A stretch of 64,000 nt of DNA from Haemophilus sputorum CCUG 13788 (GCF_000238795.1 NZ_AFNK01000053.1:62001-126000), one strand, 5' to 3'. Positions 39,600 to 49,993 are shown, counted from the stretch's first letter. Numbers and translations are program-made. The notes: generated by a model not told the origin, from the sequence alone.

Positions 39600-42500
39600 A
39601 TGAAACCGCTTAATGTATTAGAAATGCCACTAGATAAAGTGGCGTTAATTGAGGCCTCTGCTGGTACCGGGAAAACTTATACCATGGCGAATCTCTATCT
39701 TCGCCTTTTACTCGGTGTAGGTTGTACGCCGATGACGGTTGAGCAAATTTTGGTTGTTACTTTTACTAAAGCCGCTACAGCTGAATTGCGTGATCGAATT
39801 CGCGCAAACATTCAGCAATGCCACGCTTATTTTAAAGCACAGCAAATCGAGCCTAGTACACCTTCAGATAGCCAATCACAATATTATTTTGATTTATTCC
39901 AAGCGACAAAAGCGGATTATGCCGCAGCTATTTTACGTTTACGCATTGCTGAGCGAGAGATGGATCTCGCTAGCGTTTATACCATTCACGCCTTCTGCCA
40001 AAAAATGCTAACTCAGTTTGCTTTTGAATCAGGCATGCGCTTTGATTTTGAATTGCATACGGATGAAAGTGAGCTATTACGCAAGTTGAGTCAGTCAGTT
40101 TGGCGAACACAATTCTATTCTTGTGATTTAGTCGAAGCGAAAGCCGTTTCAAAGCATTTAAGTGATCCGGCAACGGCACTTGATTTGGTTCGTGCACATA
40201 TCTACCAGCAGAAATTGCCCGATTTACCTCAAGCGATTGCAGAAGGGGTAGAAGATTGGCAATCAGGAAATTTTTCAAAACAAAATCAAGTCTACCTCGA
40301 TTTTTTAGAAGAAGTGAAAACCTATTGGCGAGAAAATGAAACTGCACTTACGGAAGCAATTATTGCGGATCTTAGTGCAAGTGCTCGTCAACTTAATGCC
40401 AATAAATACAAAGAAAACCCAACGCTTGAGCGCATAGCGCTATTGGCATGGTGGTCAAAAAATTCGTTAGATAGCAGTTTTCCGACAGATGCATTATTGC
40501 GCTTTTCAACCGATTATATTAGTGGTGCGATTAAAAAAGGCTGTGAATTTGAGCTTAATGCCCATTTTACAAAAATTCAGGATTTTTTGACCGCTTACGA
40601 GGAAGAATTTGAAGCCGCTCAATCTCAACAATCAGAAGTATTGCAATATATTTTTCTTACAGCTTTGCGTAGCAAACTGGCTGAATATAAAGCCACGCAT
40701 AGTGAAAAAGGGTTTAATGATTTGCTAACGTTACTGAATCAAGCCTTGCAATCTCCACAAGGTGCACATTTAGCCACGCATATTCGCCGTCAATTCTCTT
40801 TTGCGATGATCGATGAATTCCAAGATACTGATGTAACGCAGTATGAAATTTTTAGCAAAATTTTCATTCAGCAACCAGAAGCGGGGCAAGGGTTTATTAT
40901 GATTGGCGATCCGAAACAGTCGATCTATAAATTCCGCGGGGCAGATATTTTCACGTATTTAAAAGCATCAAACCAAGCAGAAGAAAAACGCACCTTAGGG
41001 GTAAACTGGCGTTCATTACAACCAATTGTCAGTGCGGTGAATTCGCTTTTTACTTTTAGCAAAGAAAGCAAGGCAGCCCCATTTTTCTATGAAGGAATCA
41101 GTTTTCAGCCTGTGCTTGCTAAAACTGAACGTCTAGAGGCGATTGAAAATGGTGAGCAAGATGCAGAGCTCTGTGGGCAAAGTCATTTCAATGCTTATTT
41201 ACAACCGAATCAAGAATTAGAAGAAAAGAAAGGCAAGCAAGAACTCAAAATTACTGCACCAAAAAATGATTTGCTTGCCACACAATGTGCTCATCAAATT
41301 CAGCAGCAATTGAAATTGATGCAAGCGGGTGAATTTGGGCTAAATTTAGCAAATCCAGAAAAGGCTCGTGTTTTTGCAGCGAAAGATATTGCCGTACTTG
41401 TACGTAGTCGAAAAGAGGCAAATTTAATTAAACAAGCGCTTGCAGAGCGCCAGATTAAGTCAGTGTTTATGTCGGATCGTAGTAATGTTTATGAAGCCGA
41501 TATTGCACAAGATTTATGTTGGGTTTTGAAAGCTTGTTTATCGCCTTATGATCAGCGAGCGTTACTTGCAGCCCTTGGTACCACATTGTGGCATTTTAGT
41601 GCGAGTGAGCTATTAGAGATTAAGCATAACGAGATGAAATGGGATGCTTATGTTGAGCGTTTTGTGCATTATCAACAAGTTTGGGCACAAGAAGGCGTGC
41701 TGCCTATGTTGCATCAGCTTTATTTAAATGAAGGAATTATTGCTCGATTAGGCACTTTAACGGATGCCGATCGGGTGGTGACTGATTTGTTGCATTTAAC
41801 GGAATTATTACAGTCTGCGCAGCAAAATTGTGAAAATGAAACCGCATTATTACGTTGGTATGAGCATCAAATCAACGAGGAAACGAGTGAAGATCAAGCA
41901 GACTATGCGCTGCGCTTAGAAAGTGAAGAGGCGCTGATCAAAATTCTCACGATTCATAGCTCAAAAGGCTTGCAATATCCTATTGTTTGGCTGCCTTTTG
42001 TCGGGAATTCAAAGTATATCGCGAGAAATAAAGGCTTAGTGTTATACCAAGATGATAATGCAGAAATCCACTGGGGTGATAAAGAAAAGGCCAGTGAGAT
42101 TGCTGAATTGCAAAATAAAGCAGAATATTCGGAAGATTTGCGTTTGCTTTATGTTGCATTAACGCGAGCGGAGTCGCAACTCAATTTAGTCTTACCAGAA
42201 GTGATGCCAAAATGTTGGAACGCATTGTTATATTTGCTTACCCAAGGGGAAATTGGTTTGGGAAGCGATCAGCAGATCAATACTCCAATGGAACAATTAC
42301 TGAAGCAAAAAATTGAACATTGCTGCACGAAAATGTTACCTGAAACCGCACCGATTGATGCGTGGGTAAGTAAACAAGAGCGTTTATCGCTCCCAACACC
42401 GCGTTATTTTAACGGCAGTTTAAAACAAGATGGGCAAACCACCAGCTTTACCGCTTTGCATTATTATCATCAAGCGCAAGCAGAGAATCAGCCTGTATCA

Positions 42501-43292
42501 ATGTTCATTCGTGCTGAAGATGATGATAGCCAAATTGTGACGAATGAAATCGCCGATGTAGATGTAGAAGAGTTGATGGATAACGCATATTCTCCTTATC
42601 AGTTTCCGCATAGCGCGAAAGTGGGCACCTTATTACATCACTTTTTTGAAGCGCAAGATTTCCAACAACCGATTGCTTCAGAGAATGTGGAAAAACTATT
42701 GTCATCGTTAGATTTATCGCAAGAATGGCAAGCGCCAACTGAGCAATGGTTTAATCAAATTATGACGACACCTTTTGGTAAGGAAGCGCTAACACTGAAT
42801 GCTATTCAGCCAAATGCTTGCTTAAAAGAGTGGGAGTTCTATTTGCGCTTAAAAAACAAGCAAGGATTACGCAAATTAAATCAACTGCTTAAACAATATC
42901 ATCCACTGGCGCAGCGCTTAGGCGACTTACAGTTACCACAGCTAGAAGGTTATGTAAGAGGCTTTGTAGATTGTATTGCTAAAGTAAATGGCAAATTTTA
43001 TTTAATTGACTATAAATCTAATTTCTTAGGTTTTTTAGCCCAAGATTATAGTGCTGAACGTATTGAAAAAACGATGGGGCAGTATCGCTATGACTTGCAG
43101 TATTTGCTTTATACTTTAGCGCTGCATCGTTATTTACGTACACGTTTAGGGGAACAATATGACTATGAAAGAGATATTGGCGGAGTCGCCTATCTCTTCT
43201 TGCGTGGGATGAATGGAAAGCCTAACTCAGGCGTTTATTTTGATAAACCAAGCATGGCGCTCATCGAAGAGATGGATCAGCTATTTGGTTAG
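39600..43292 (+). CDS. recB: Exodeoxyribonuclease V subunit beta (RecB)
   Basis: RecB is the 3'-5' helicase and nuclease subunit of RecBCD, which repairs double-strand breaks and degrades foreign DNA until it meets Chi. The 1230-residue product has the Walker A EASAGTGKTYTM near residue 20, helicase motifs VVTFTKAATAEL and AMIDEFQDTD, GDPKQSIYKFRGAD, and a C-terminal nuclease with YLIDYKSNFLG and the QYRYDLQYLLYTLAL segment. It starts one base after norM. recC and recD are not in the window, unlike the recB-recD adjacency in many relatives. Confidence 0.97.
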   Translation: MKPLNVLEMPLDKVALIEASAGTGKTYTMANLYLRLLLGVGCTPMTVEQILVVTFTKAATAELRDRIRANIQQCHAYFKAQQIEPSTPSDSQSQYYFDLFQATKADYAAAILRLRIAEREMDLASVYTIHAFCQKMLTQFAFESGMRFDFELHTDESELLRKLSQSVWRTQFYSCDLVEAKAVSKHLSDPATALDLVRAHIYQQKLPDLPQAIAEGVEDWQSGNFSKQNQVYLDFLEEVKTYWRENETALTEAIIADLSASARQLNANKYKENPTLERIALLAWWSKNSLDSSFPTDALLRFSTDYISGAIKKGCEFELNAHFTKIQDFLTAYEEEFEAAQSQQSEVLQYIFLTALRSKLAEYKATHSEKGFNDLLTLLNQALQSPQGAHLATHIRRQFSFAMIDEFQDTDVTQYEIFSKIFIQQPEAGQGFIMIGDPKQSIYKFRGADIFTYLKASNQAEEKRTLGVNWRSLQPIVSAVNSLFTFSKESKAAPFFYEGISFQPVLAKTERLEAIENGEQDAELCGQSHFNAYLQPNQELEEKKGKQELKITAPKNDLLATQCAHQIQQQLKLMQAGEFGLNLANPEKARVFAAKDIAVLVRSRKEANLIKQALAERQIKSVFMSDRSNVYEADIAQDLCWVLKACLSPYDQRALLAALGTTLWHFSASELLEIKHNEMKWDAYVERFVHYQQVWAQEGVLPMLHQLYLNEGIIARLGTLTDADRVVTDLLHLTELLQSAQQNCENETALLRWYEHQINEETSEDQADYALRLESEEALIKILTIHSSKGLQYPIVWLPFVGNSKYIARNKGLVLYQDDNAEIHWGDKEKASEIAELQNKAEYSEDLRLLYVALTRAESQLNLVLPEVMPKCWNALLYLLTQGEIGLGSDQQINTPMEQLLKQKIEHCCTKMLPETAPIDAWVSKQERLSLPTPRYFNGSLKQDGQTTSFTALHYYHQAQAENQPVSMFIRAEDDDSQIVTNEIADVDVEELMDNAYSPYQFPHSAKVGTLLHHFFEAQDFQQPIASENVEKLLSSLDLSQEWQAPTEQWFNQIMTTPFGKEALTLNAIQPNACLKEWEFYLRLKNKQGLRKLNQLLKQYHPLAQRLGDLQLPQLEGYVRGFVDCIAKVNGKFYLIDYKSNFLGFLAQDYSAERIEKTMGQYRYDLQYLLYTLALHRYLRTRLGEQYDYERDIGGVAYLFLRGMNGKPNSGVYFDKPSMALIEEMDQLFG

Positions 43293-43294
43293 TA

Positions 43295-43352
43295 ACAAGC
43301 GGTTAGATTTGATGAAATTTTTGCAAAAGTTCACAAAAATCTGACCGCTTGT
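43295..43352. repeat. Inverted pair of uptake signal sequences after recB
   Basis: ACAAGCGGT at 43295-43303 faces ACCGCTTGT at 43344-43352, with TTAGATTTGATGA and ATTTTTGCAAAA between. It directly follows the recB stop and matches the composite repeats after the Sel1 genes. Confidence 0.85.
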
Positions 43353-43372
43353 ATTTTTTCCTGATGAGATAA

Positions 43373-43398
43373 AAAAGGGCGTGTGTTCACACCCTTTT
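43373..43398 (-). terminator. Terminator hairpin of mltA
   Basis: AAAAGGG-C-GTGTG / CACACCCTTTT forms a stem with one bulged base, with T or A runs on both sides. On the minus strand it lies 17 bases beyond the mltA stop. Confidence 0.72.
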
Positions 43399-43415
43399 GA
43401 TTGATAGGAAAGCGA

Positions 43416-44540
43416 TTAGTTTAGCACCCAAACACGGCCAAAGTGTTTAAGTAAGCCCGCAGTTTGTGCGGCTTTTTTATGAATGCCTTCAACGCCTTGG
43501 TAGATGTCAAAGTGATGGCCTTTTACTGCACCACCCACATCTAATGCAACCATTAAACGCATTTCATATTTACCGGTAAAATCACCGTGATCGTTAATTA
43601 ACGGCATTTCAACTAATACAACGCTGCCAGATGGCACAATGCTTTTATCTGAAGCGACAGAGGCTAAGGCAACTAAAGGCACACCAGCAGATCCTTTTAC
43701 TTCATGGGTATCATCAAATTTGAAGAAAACGTAAGATGGATTACGCTCAAGCAAAGATTGCGTACGGCCAGGGTTGCGTTTTGCCCAATCTTTAATGGCT
43801 TGTGCTGACATTTTTTCTTTTGGAATTTCACCATCTTCAACCAATAAGCGACCTATGGATGCATATTTAAAACCATTTTGACCTGCATAGGCAACATGGC
43901 TTAATTGTCCTTCGCCAAAGTCGATAAATCCACTACCTTGTACGCCTAAGAAGAAGTTATCAACCATTGAATTTGAATAGCCTAATTCTAAGCCTTGACC
44001 AGCTAGCGCACCATTATAAATTTGTGCACGGGTAAAGCGTTTATTTGCTGGAAGACGATAAAGCGGATGTTGGAATTCGCCTTGAGGGAAACGACGTGCC
44101 TGTAACACAGGTGCGTAATAGCCAGTCAGGTTCACATTTTGGAAACCATCTTGTCCACGCATTAAGTTAGCGTTAATGCCGTATTTCGCTAAATCATCTA
44201 CATTAGCTCCCGCGCTAACCCAGCGTTGAATTTTGCTATATACGCCGGCATAGCGGCCAGTAATGTTGCCAGAGTAAGCACGAACATTATTCAATTGTTG
44301 AATGAAATCATGTCCGTTAACGATATTTTGTTTGTTTTCTACGCTACTAACACGCGCAAAATGCATATAGTTTGGCATCATTTGGCGGTTTTTATAAACA
44401 GCACCTAATTTAGCATTTTCAGCATTGTAATAGCCACTTGAGTTCGGCTTAGTTGTTTTTTTAGACGTTGTACAAGAAACAACACAAAAAGCGATGCTAG
44501 CTAGTGCAGTCCATTTTCCAATTGCTTTCCAATTCATCAT
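43416..44540 (-). CDS. mltA: Membrane-bound lytic murein transglycosylase A
   Basis: MltA cleaves peptidoglycan between MurNAc and GlcNAc, forming 1,6-anhydromuropeptides, and is an outer-membrane lipoprotein. The 374-residue product has a lipoprotein signal (WTALASIAFCVVSC, lipobox cysteine near residue 23) and the MltA domain with NLTGYYAPVLQARR, RGQDGFQNV and the 3D-type domain VALASVASDKSI. The catalytic aspartate lies in MVALDVGGAVKGHHFDIYQG near the C-terminus. Its product would feed the NagZ recycling step encoded at 8156. Confidence 0.94.
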   Translation of the reverse strand: MMNWKAIGKWTALASIAFCVVSCTTSKKTTKPNSSGYYNAENAKLGAVYKNRQMMPNYMHFARVSSVENKQNIVNGHDFIQQLNNVRAYSGNITGRYAGVYSKIQRWVSAGANVDDLAKYGINANLMRGQDGFQNVNLTGYYAPVLQARRFPQGEFQHPLYRLPANKRFTRAQIYNGALAGQGLELGYSNSMVDNFFLGVQGSGFIDFGEGQLSHVAYAGQNGFKYASIGRLLVEDGEIPKEKMSAQAIKDWAKRNPGRTQSLLERNPSYVFFKFDDTHEVKGSAGVPLVALASVASDKSIVPSGSVVLVEMPLINDHGDFTGKYEMRLMVALDVGGAVKGHHFDIYQGVEGIHKKAAQTAGLLKHFGRVWVLN

Positions 44541-44744
44541 TTTCTAACCTAGTTTTTAATAAGAGAAATAAAGTAATTAGGATAGCAAAATTTACCAGTA
44601 AACAACAGGGGATAGCTTGGGCTTTGCAAATTCTTACATAGGTTATTTTCCATTTTATTTGTTTTAAAATTAGGCATTTATATGATTTTGATCAAAAAAA
44701 ACGTTGCACGGATAAAAATAAGGTGTATTATATGCTCTATCAGA

Positions 44745-44821
<77 letters not shown>

Positions 44822-44828
44822 AATACTT

Positions 44829-44860
44829 AGCCCTCGATTTTATCGGGGGCTTTTTCATAT
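44829..44860 (+). terminator. Rho-independent terminator after tRNA-fMet
   Basis: AGCCCTCGAT / ATCGGGGGCT forms a 10-bp stem with one G-T pair, followed by TTTTT. It ends the tRNA transcript just before xseA. Confidence 0.85.
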
Positions 44861-44889
44861 CAGCTATCTTCCAAATAGAAGCATTTTTT

Positions 44890-46353
44890 ATGAATAATGT
44901 GCTCACTGTTTCTCAACTCAATTATTCTGTTCGTCATTTACTAGAAGTTGAATTCGGACAAGTTTGGCTAACAGGTGAAATCTCTAATTTTAGTCAGCCT
45001 GTTTCTGGCCATTGGTATCTGACTTTAAAAGATCAGCACGCACAGGTGCGTTGTGCGATGTTTAAAATGAAAAACCTTCGAGTCAATTTTAAGCCACAAA
45101 ATGGTATGCAAGTGCTTGTTCGTGCAAGTGTGAGTTTGTATGAGCCACGAGGGGATTATCAGGTTATTATCGAAAGTATGCAGCCGGCTGGCGAGGGCTT
45201 ATTACAACAACAATTTGAGCAGCTCAAAATGAAATTGGCAGCGCAAGGATTGTTTGCTCAAGAACATAAAAAGCCAATTCCTTCATTTGCTAAGCGTGTA
45301 GGTATTATTACCTCTTCTAGTGGTGCGGCATTGCAAGATATTTTGCACGTTTTGGCACGCCGTGATCCAAGCCTTTCTGTAATCATTTATCCGACACAAG
45401 TTCAGGGCAAAGAAGCGATTGATGAGATTGTTTCAACGATCCAATTAGCGAATATTCGTCAAGAATGTGATGTGTTAATTGTGGGGCGTGGTGGCGGTTC
45501 ACTGGAAGATTTATGGTGTTTTAATGAAGAGAAGGTTGCTTATGCAATTTATCATTCAAACATTCCAATTATTAGCGCAGTTGGTCATGAAACAGATGTA
45601 ACCATTGCTGATTTTGTTGCGGATCTGCGCGCACCGACTCCATCAGCGGCTGCTGAGTTAGTTAGCCGAGATTGCCAAGAACTCATTAGACAATTACAAC
45701 ATCAATTTGACAAAGCAGGCTTGGCTTTTGATCGAATTTGGTCTGAGAAAACAACCCAATTATCTCAGCTTACGCTTCGTTTAAATGCTCAACACCCAAA
45801 TCAGCGTTTAGCTTGGCAAAAGCAACAGCTTCATCAGTTGAGTAATCGTATGAATTTGGCTATGCAACAACGCATTGCGCATCAATCTCTAAAACTGAAT
45901 CAATTAAAACAGAGAGCAGAAATTCAGCATCCAGTGAAACAGTTAGCTGAAAAAGCGCAAGCACTCAAGTGGTTAAATTTGCGTTTAGATTTGCAAATTC
46001 AACAATATTGGCAAAATATTAACCAGCAATGGCAGAGTGTGTTAGAACGCTTTGAGCGTAATCCACTTCCAATGCAAGTGCATAAAAAGCAGCAATATCA
46101 GCAACAGTTGGCTTACCGTCTTCAATATGCAATGGAGAAAAGCTGGATGCAGGCAAATAGCCAATTTAAGGCGTTATGCGCCCAAGTTGATGGATTAAGC
46201 CCATTAAAAATTTTAAGCCGAGGTTATTCAGTCACTCAAGTAGAAAATGGTGAAGTATTGACCTCAACCAAACAGGTTCAAAAAGGCGATCGATTAAGCA
46301 CACGATTAGCAGAAGGTCAAGTGATAAGTGAAGTCGTAGAAATTGCTTCTTGA
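44890..46353 (+). CDS. xseA: Exodeoxyribonuclease VII large subunit
   Basis: XseA is the catalytic subunit of ExoVII, which degrades single-stranded DNA and acts with the small subunit XseB (not in the window). The 487-residue product shows the N-terminal OB-fold ([37 protein letters not shown]), the catalytic domain with [15 protein letters not shown] and [41 protein letters not shown], and a long C-terminal coiled coil. The start at 44890 is chosen because upstream in-frame codons lie inside the tRNA gene. Confidence is high. Confidence 0.96.
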   Translation: MNNVLTVSQLNYSVRHLLEVEFGQVWLTGEISNFSQPVSGHWYLTLKDQHAQVRCAMFKMKNLRVNFKPQNGMQVLVRASVSLYEPRGDYQVIIESMQPAGEGLLQQQFEQLKMKLAAQGLFAQEHKKPIPSFAKRVGIITSSSGAALQDILHVLARRDPSLSVIIYPTQVQGKEAIDEIVSTIQLANIRQECDVLIVGRGGGSLEDLWCFNEEKVAYAIYHSNIPIISAVGHETDVTIADFVADLRAPTPSAAAELVSRDCQELIRQLQHQFDKAGLAFDRIWSEKTTQLSQLTLRLNAQHPNQRLAWQKQQLHQLSNRMNLAMQQRIAHQSLKLNQLKQRAEIQHPVKQLAEKAQALKWLNLRLDLQIQQYWQNINQQWQSVLERFERNPLPMQVHKKQQYQQQLAYRLQYAMEKSWMQANSQFKALCAQVDGLSPLKILSRGYSVTQVENGEVLTSTKQVQKGDRLSTRLAEGQVISEVVEIAS

Positions 46354-46572
46354 GATGATGTTTTTTTAAACGGCTAAAAAATTTGAATTATTCTTTAATA
46401 AAATCAATCTGTTAGAAAGATATTATTCGGGTTACTCACGGAGTTATCCACAGAAAGTGTGAATAACTCCGCAGTTTAAGTGCATAAAATTGCTCCAGTT
46501 AAAAGATAAAAACGCTTTTTTACTTGCCAGAGAAATGAGAGTTATTCTATAATCCCTCCAACAAATTTCTTA

Positions 46573-46658
46573 GCCAGTGTGACGAAATTGGTAGACGTAG
46601 CGGATTCAAAATCCGCCGCTGAATAAGCGTGTCGGTTCGAGTCCGACCACTGGCACCA
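46573..46658 (+). tRNA. tRNA-Leu (CAA), target of the island
   Basis: The 86-nt leucine tRNA starts GCCAGTGTGACGAAATTGG, has the anticodon arm GCGGA-TTCAAAA-TCCGC with anticodon CAA, a long variable arm and encoded CCA at its 3' end. Its 3' end (from 46637) is the left attachment site of the integrated island, and the gene remains intact because the island supplies an identical end. Confidence 0.95.
46637..46658. repeat. Left attachment site (attL core) in the tRNA-Leu 3' end
   Basis: The 16-bp core TCGAGTCCGACCACTG covers 46637-46652 and ends in GCACCA of the tRNA. The same 16 bases occur at 61375-61390, where they are followed by CACCA, one G short. Confidence 0.88.
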
Positions 46659-46780
46659 CTTTACCAAATTAAAGCCCATCATAACCGCTCAAAAATATCT
46701 CTAGAGCCTTGTTATACGGGCATTTTTTAATGCCTCTTGCTATCATAGCCCCTCATTTTTAATCGTGCTTTAACGCCTTT

Positions 46781-46832
46781 TTATGTAACCATTATTGTAA
46801 CCACGCTATAATTATCAGAATTCATGGTTACA
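46781..46832. promoter_or_regulatory. Integrase arm-type binding sites, left
   Basis: Two direct GTAACCA motifs lie in a 25-base segment at 46781-46805, and a third, inverted, is ATGGTTACA at 46824-46832, only 24 bases before the integrase start. A near-identical 25-base segment (two mismatches) lies at 61298-61322 at the other end. This is the layout of arm sites around a phage attP; the inverted copy near the int promoter could allow autorepression. Confidence 0.65.
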
Positions 46833-46855
46833 AAACTGAAAATTAAGGGGGCATA

Positions 46856-48097
46856 ATGCCTAAAATAACTAAACCGCTCACAGATACAGAAATAAAAAAA
46901 GCAAAGCCAAAGGATAAAGAATATAGCCTTACAGATGGTTACGGTCTGTTCTTATTGGTATTACCAAGCGGCATTAAAACATGGCGCTTTAACTACATTC
47001 GCCCATATAGTAAAAAACGAACCAAAATATCATTAGGGGTTTACCCTACTGTTACTCTCGCGGAAGCTAGGACTATCAGAGAGGAATGCTTGGCTTTACT
47101 TGCTAAAAATATCGATCCACAAGAACATAAAAAAGAACAGGAAAGAATAAATGCGGCCAAAAACGAAAATACTTTTTTGAAAGTGGCAGAAAGATGGAGA
47201 GAAAAAAGAGCGAGAGAAGTTGAAGAAACTACGATGCGGAAAAACTGGGAGCGCCTAGAAAATCACTTATTCCCAAACATCGGTCATTATCCTATTGATA
47301 AAATAACGCCCCCTATACTAATAGAAGCGGTAAAGCCATTAAATGAGGCAGGAAAAAACGATACCTTACACAGAATTCTAAATCTGGCGAATCAGATTTT
47401 AGAGTATGCCGTTACTGTGGGCGTGTTGTCTTTTAATACTTGTCAAAAAGTAAGTATCGCATATCATAAAGAAGCGCAAACGCACCACCCAGCAATTACA
47501 CCAAGTGAACTACCTAAGCTAATAACCGACTTCCAAAACTCAAATAGAGAATTTCTTACGAAAGTGCTTTTCAAATGGCAACTACTCTCAATGGTTCGAC
47601 CTGCTGAAGCTGTAAGTGCTGAATGGTCTGAAATTGATTTTGATAAAAAACTTTGGTTTATACCGGCTGAAAAAATGAAGAAAACACGGAAAGGGCAATA
47701 TCCTCATACAGTACCGTTATCAGCTCAAATGCTTAAAATATTGGAAAATCTACGACCTATCACCGGTGTAAATAAATTTGTATTTCCACATTATCGTCAG
47801 CCTAATAAGTCAATGAGCAAAGAAACGATAACGAGAGCATTAAGAAAAATTGGCTATCAAGGAATTCAAGATTCTCATGGATTACGCTCTATCGCGAGAA
47901 CATATTTAGAAGAACAAGCAGTTGATTTTAGAGCGGCAGAAAGTTGCCTTGCTCATAGAATTGGAAATGAAACCAGTCAAGCATATAACCGAGCAGAATA
48001 TATCGAGCTAAGACGACCTTTGATGCAGCTATGGGGCGATTACTGCGAACAATGCGGAATGGATTTAACTTTTGATAAAGTAAAAGATAGAAATTAA
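46856..48097 (+). CDS. int: P4-type tyrosine-recombinase integrase
   Basis: The 413-residue integrase catalyses integration and excision at tRNA-Leu. It has the N-terminal arm-binding DUF4102 domain (LTDTEIKKAKPKDKEYSLTDG, then LFLLVLPSGIKTWRF), a SAM-like core-binding domain at about residues 105-200, and the catalytic domain with R248 (MVRPAEA), H341 and R344 (SHGLRSIA), H367 (CLAHRIGN) and the tyrosine at 377 (QAYNRAEY). GGGGGC precedes the ATG. It is the only plus-strand gene of the island, next to its att site. Confidence 0.95.
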   Translation: MPKITKPLTDTEIKKAKPKDKEYSLTDGYGLFLLVLPSGIKTWRFNYIRPYSKKRTKISLGVYPTVTLAEARTIREECLALLAKNIDPQEHKKEQERINAAKNENTFLKVAERWREKRAREVEETTMRKNWERLENHLFPNIGHYPIDKITPPILIEAVKPLNEAGKNDTLHRILNLANQILEYAVTVGVLSFNTCQKVSIAYHKEAQTHHPAITPSELPKLITDFQNSNREFLTKVLFKWQLLSMVRPAEAVSAEWSEIDFDKKLWFIPAEKMKKTRKGQYPHTVPLSAQMLKILENLRPITGVNKFVFPHYRQPNKSMSKETITRALRKIGYQGIQDSHGLRSIARTYLEEQAVDFRAAESCLAHRIGNETSQAYNRAEYIELRRPLMQLWGDYCEQCGMDLTFDKVKDRN

Positions 48098-48118
48098 AAA
48101 GATTTTTTTTTATGTTTT

Positions 48119-48211
48119 AGTCGTCAGGTCGTCATGTTTTTTGTTTTTTCATTTAAAATCAATGAGTTAATGAATGATGACCGTCATCAGGTCGTCATTA
48201 GGTCGTCATTA
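48119..48211. repeat. Left iteron array (GTCGTCAT repeats)
   Basis: Two GTCGTCA units spaced 8 bases apart lie at 48119-48135, followed by three tandem 11-base units at 48179-48211 (GACCGTCATCA, GGTCGTCATTA, GGTCGTCATTA). They fill the gap between the convergent integrase and primase genes. The same motif, inverted, forms a six-unit array at 61090-61155 plus an 8-base-spaced pair at 61199-61214. Iterons next to a primase gene suggest a replication origin; arm or AlpA sites are alternatives. Confidence 0.7.
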
Positions 48212-48227
48212 AAAAGCATTATCATAC

Positions 48228-48252
48228 AAAAAAAGCGGGGGTTTCCCCCCGC
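48228..48252 (-). terminator. Terminator of the island's early operon
   Basis: GCGGGGG-TTT-CCCCCCGC (48235-48252) is a very stable 7- to 8-bp hairpin. On the minus strand it is followed by TTTTTTT and lies five bases beyond the primase stop, so it ends the alpA-to-primase transcript. Its G/C content is extreme for this region. Confidence 0.85.
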
Positions 48253-48256
48253 GCTG

Positions 48257-49993
48257 TTATTGTGGCTCTAGAATTTCTTTCTTAAAATCATTAAAGTCTT
48301 TAAAGTGGACGTTAGTTTTACGCCCCTTGTCTGTTTTGTGTTTTTTAAAAGGATATTCGTTGCCATGTTGATTTAGAGATTGTTCAATGCCTTGAGTAAA
48401 TCTAACTACATTGAGCGCGGCTAAGCCTAACGCCTTAACATATCCAAGATAGGCATGATATAGATATTTGCTTGGGTCGCCTAAACCATTTGGAACGTTT
48501 CCAATAAAAACCCCATCTATTTTTTCTGTTGTGTAAAAGTACTCAAAGAAAGCCGTTAAAGGGTCGGAATCCATCTTAATTTTCAAAGACTCTTTACTTT
48601 TCTGTTGTCTTTCTAAAGCTGCTTTTGCCTCCATAGGGTCTGAGAACTCATTAAGTAACTTTCTAATAATTCCGCCTACTTCAAGCGTGATTTTGTCCAT
48701 GAAATCAGGGTCTCGCTCTTTCTCTGGAACTACTTTATCAAAACAAAAATTCACAGCTCGTCTATCTACACCGCCGTTACGTTCAGTCCATTTACACGGC
48801 TCATTGTTAATAATCAGTACTGAAGCCTTTACTTTAGTATTGATAGGCGAACAGTAGTTGTGTCTTATCCGCACAGTATCTCCACCAGTTACCGCTTTTA
48901 CACCGCTTCCATCTCCAGCGTATTTCGTTTGCTCTGCGCAAATAATCAATTTTTTATCTTCAAATCCAGCAAGCCCCCTTTCATCGTCAAAGTTTTCTAA
49001 TCTACCTGCTCCAATGTTCTTTTCTCCAACTAATAGTGTTGCAATGTTGGCAAATACCGATTTTCCACTACCGCCTTTTCCTGTTACTTGGAAAAATATC
49101 TGCCAGTTGTAGCGATTAGTTAAAATCGCATACAAAGCGGCTAAGATATTTCTAGCCTTTTCCTGATTGCCGTCTGCTACAAAATTAAGCCATTTATCAA
49201 AAATAGGTGTTCCAACTGCGGTTTCATTGTAAGTATGCGGAATGTATGTTGTTAACCAGTTTTCACGCTTATGAGGTTCAAATACTAGCGTTTTACAATT
49301 TAGTATTCCATTATCAAAAAATATAGAATCTTCTGGTGGTTCGTCCATTTTTGGCAACTGAATTTTAAAAGTCTTAATAACAGTGCTAATTGTGCGATCA
49401 CTATAACCTAATCTATTCTCATCAAAGAAATTTACCATAGCTGATTCAATATCTTCAGCATCGACTTTTTCCCATACTTTACCGGTATAACGAAAGAATT
49501 CTCCACTTCCTCGCTGTATGGCTAAATCCTCGTTAAACCATCTACGGAATGCGCTTGCTTTTTCGCTTGCTCGGTCTGTTTCTTTGACTTTAATCAGCTC
49601 TTTACTCTGGTATTCATCGCGCAATTTTTTAACAAAGTCGCTACTGTCCGCAATTAGATTGCCTGATTCATCTCGTTCCGGTTGACCTGCTTCATCATAG
49701 AAAATAACTTCTTCAGCAGTAGAGTTTGCAGCTAAATTTTCACAAATAGCCCACTTGTCTTTCTCGCTTAATTCGCCTGCTCGAAAGATGCTAACCTTAC
49801 CGCATTTTATGGCTAACTCTCTTTCTTCCTCTATAGCTTCTCTGGTTAGAATTACAGGTTTATAACCTTGTTCAGCTCGTGTTAATTCACAAATTAGTTT
49901 AGCTCGCTCTTTATTTAGGGCATCGCTTCCCGCAATGATATAAGCCTCGAATGGCTTGCCTTTTGGCTGTACTTTTACATTTGGCGCTAGCAT
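48257..49993 (-). CDS. D5-like primase-helicase (replication protein)
   Basis: A 578-residue replication protein of the P4-alpha/D5 type. The N-terminal third is charged with no clear zinc or Toprim primase motif; a D5_N-type region spans roughly 150-290, and the SF3 helicase follows with Walker A VTGKGGSGKS (305-312), Walker B KLIICAEQ, and sensor-type VLIINNEP. A winged C-terminal part ends at EPQ. In PICIs this protein replicates the excised island from iterons. The gene starts inside the end of the preceding gene and is the last of the early operon. The lack of a visible primase active site is notable. Confidence 0.85.
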   Translation of the reverse strand: MLAPNVKVQPKGKPFEAYIIAGSDALNKERAKLICELTRAEQGYKPVILTREAIEEERELAIKCGKVSIFRAGELSEKDKWAICENLAANSTAEEVIFYDEAGQPERDESGNLIADSSDFVKKLRDEYQSKELIKVKETDRASEKASAFRRWFNEDLAIQRGSGEFFRYTGKVWEKVDAEDIESAMVNFFDENRLGYSDRTISTVIKTFKIQLPKMDEPPEDSIFFDNGILNCKTLVFEPHKRENWLTTYIPHTYNETAVGTPIFDKWLNFVADGNQEKARNILAALYAILTNRYNWQIFFQVTGKGGSGKSVFANIATLLVGEKNIGAGRLENFDDERGLAGFEDKKLIICAEQTKYAGDGSGVKAVTGGDTVRIRHNYCSPINTKVKASVLIINNEPCKWTERNGGVDRRAVNFCFDKVVPEKERDPDFMDKITLEVGGIIRKLLNEFSDPMEAKAALERQQKSKESLKIKMDSDPLTAFFEYFYTTEKIDGVFIGNVPNGLGDPSKYLYHAYLGYVKALGLAALNVVRFTQGIEQSLNQHGNEYPFKKHKTDKGRKTNVHFKDFNDFKKEILEPQ

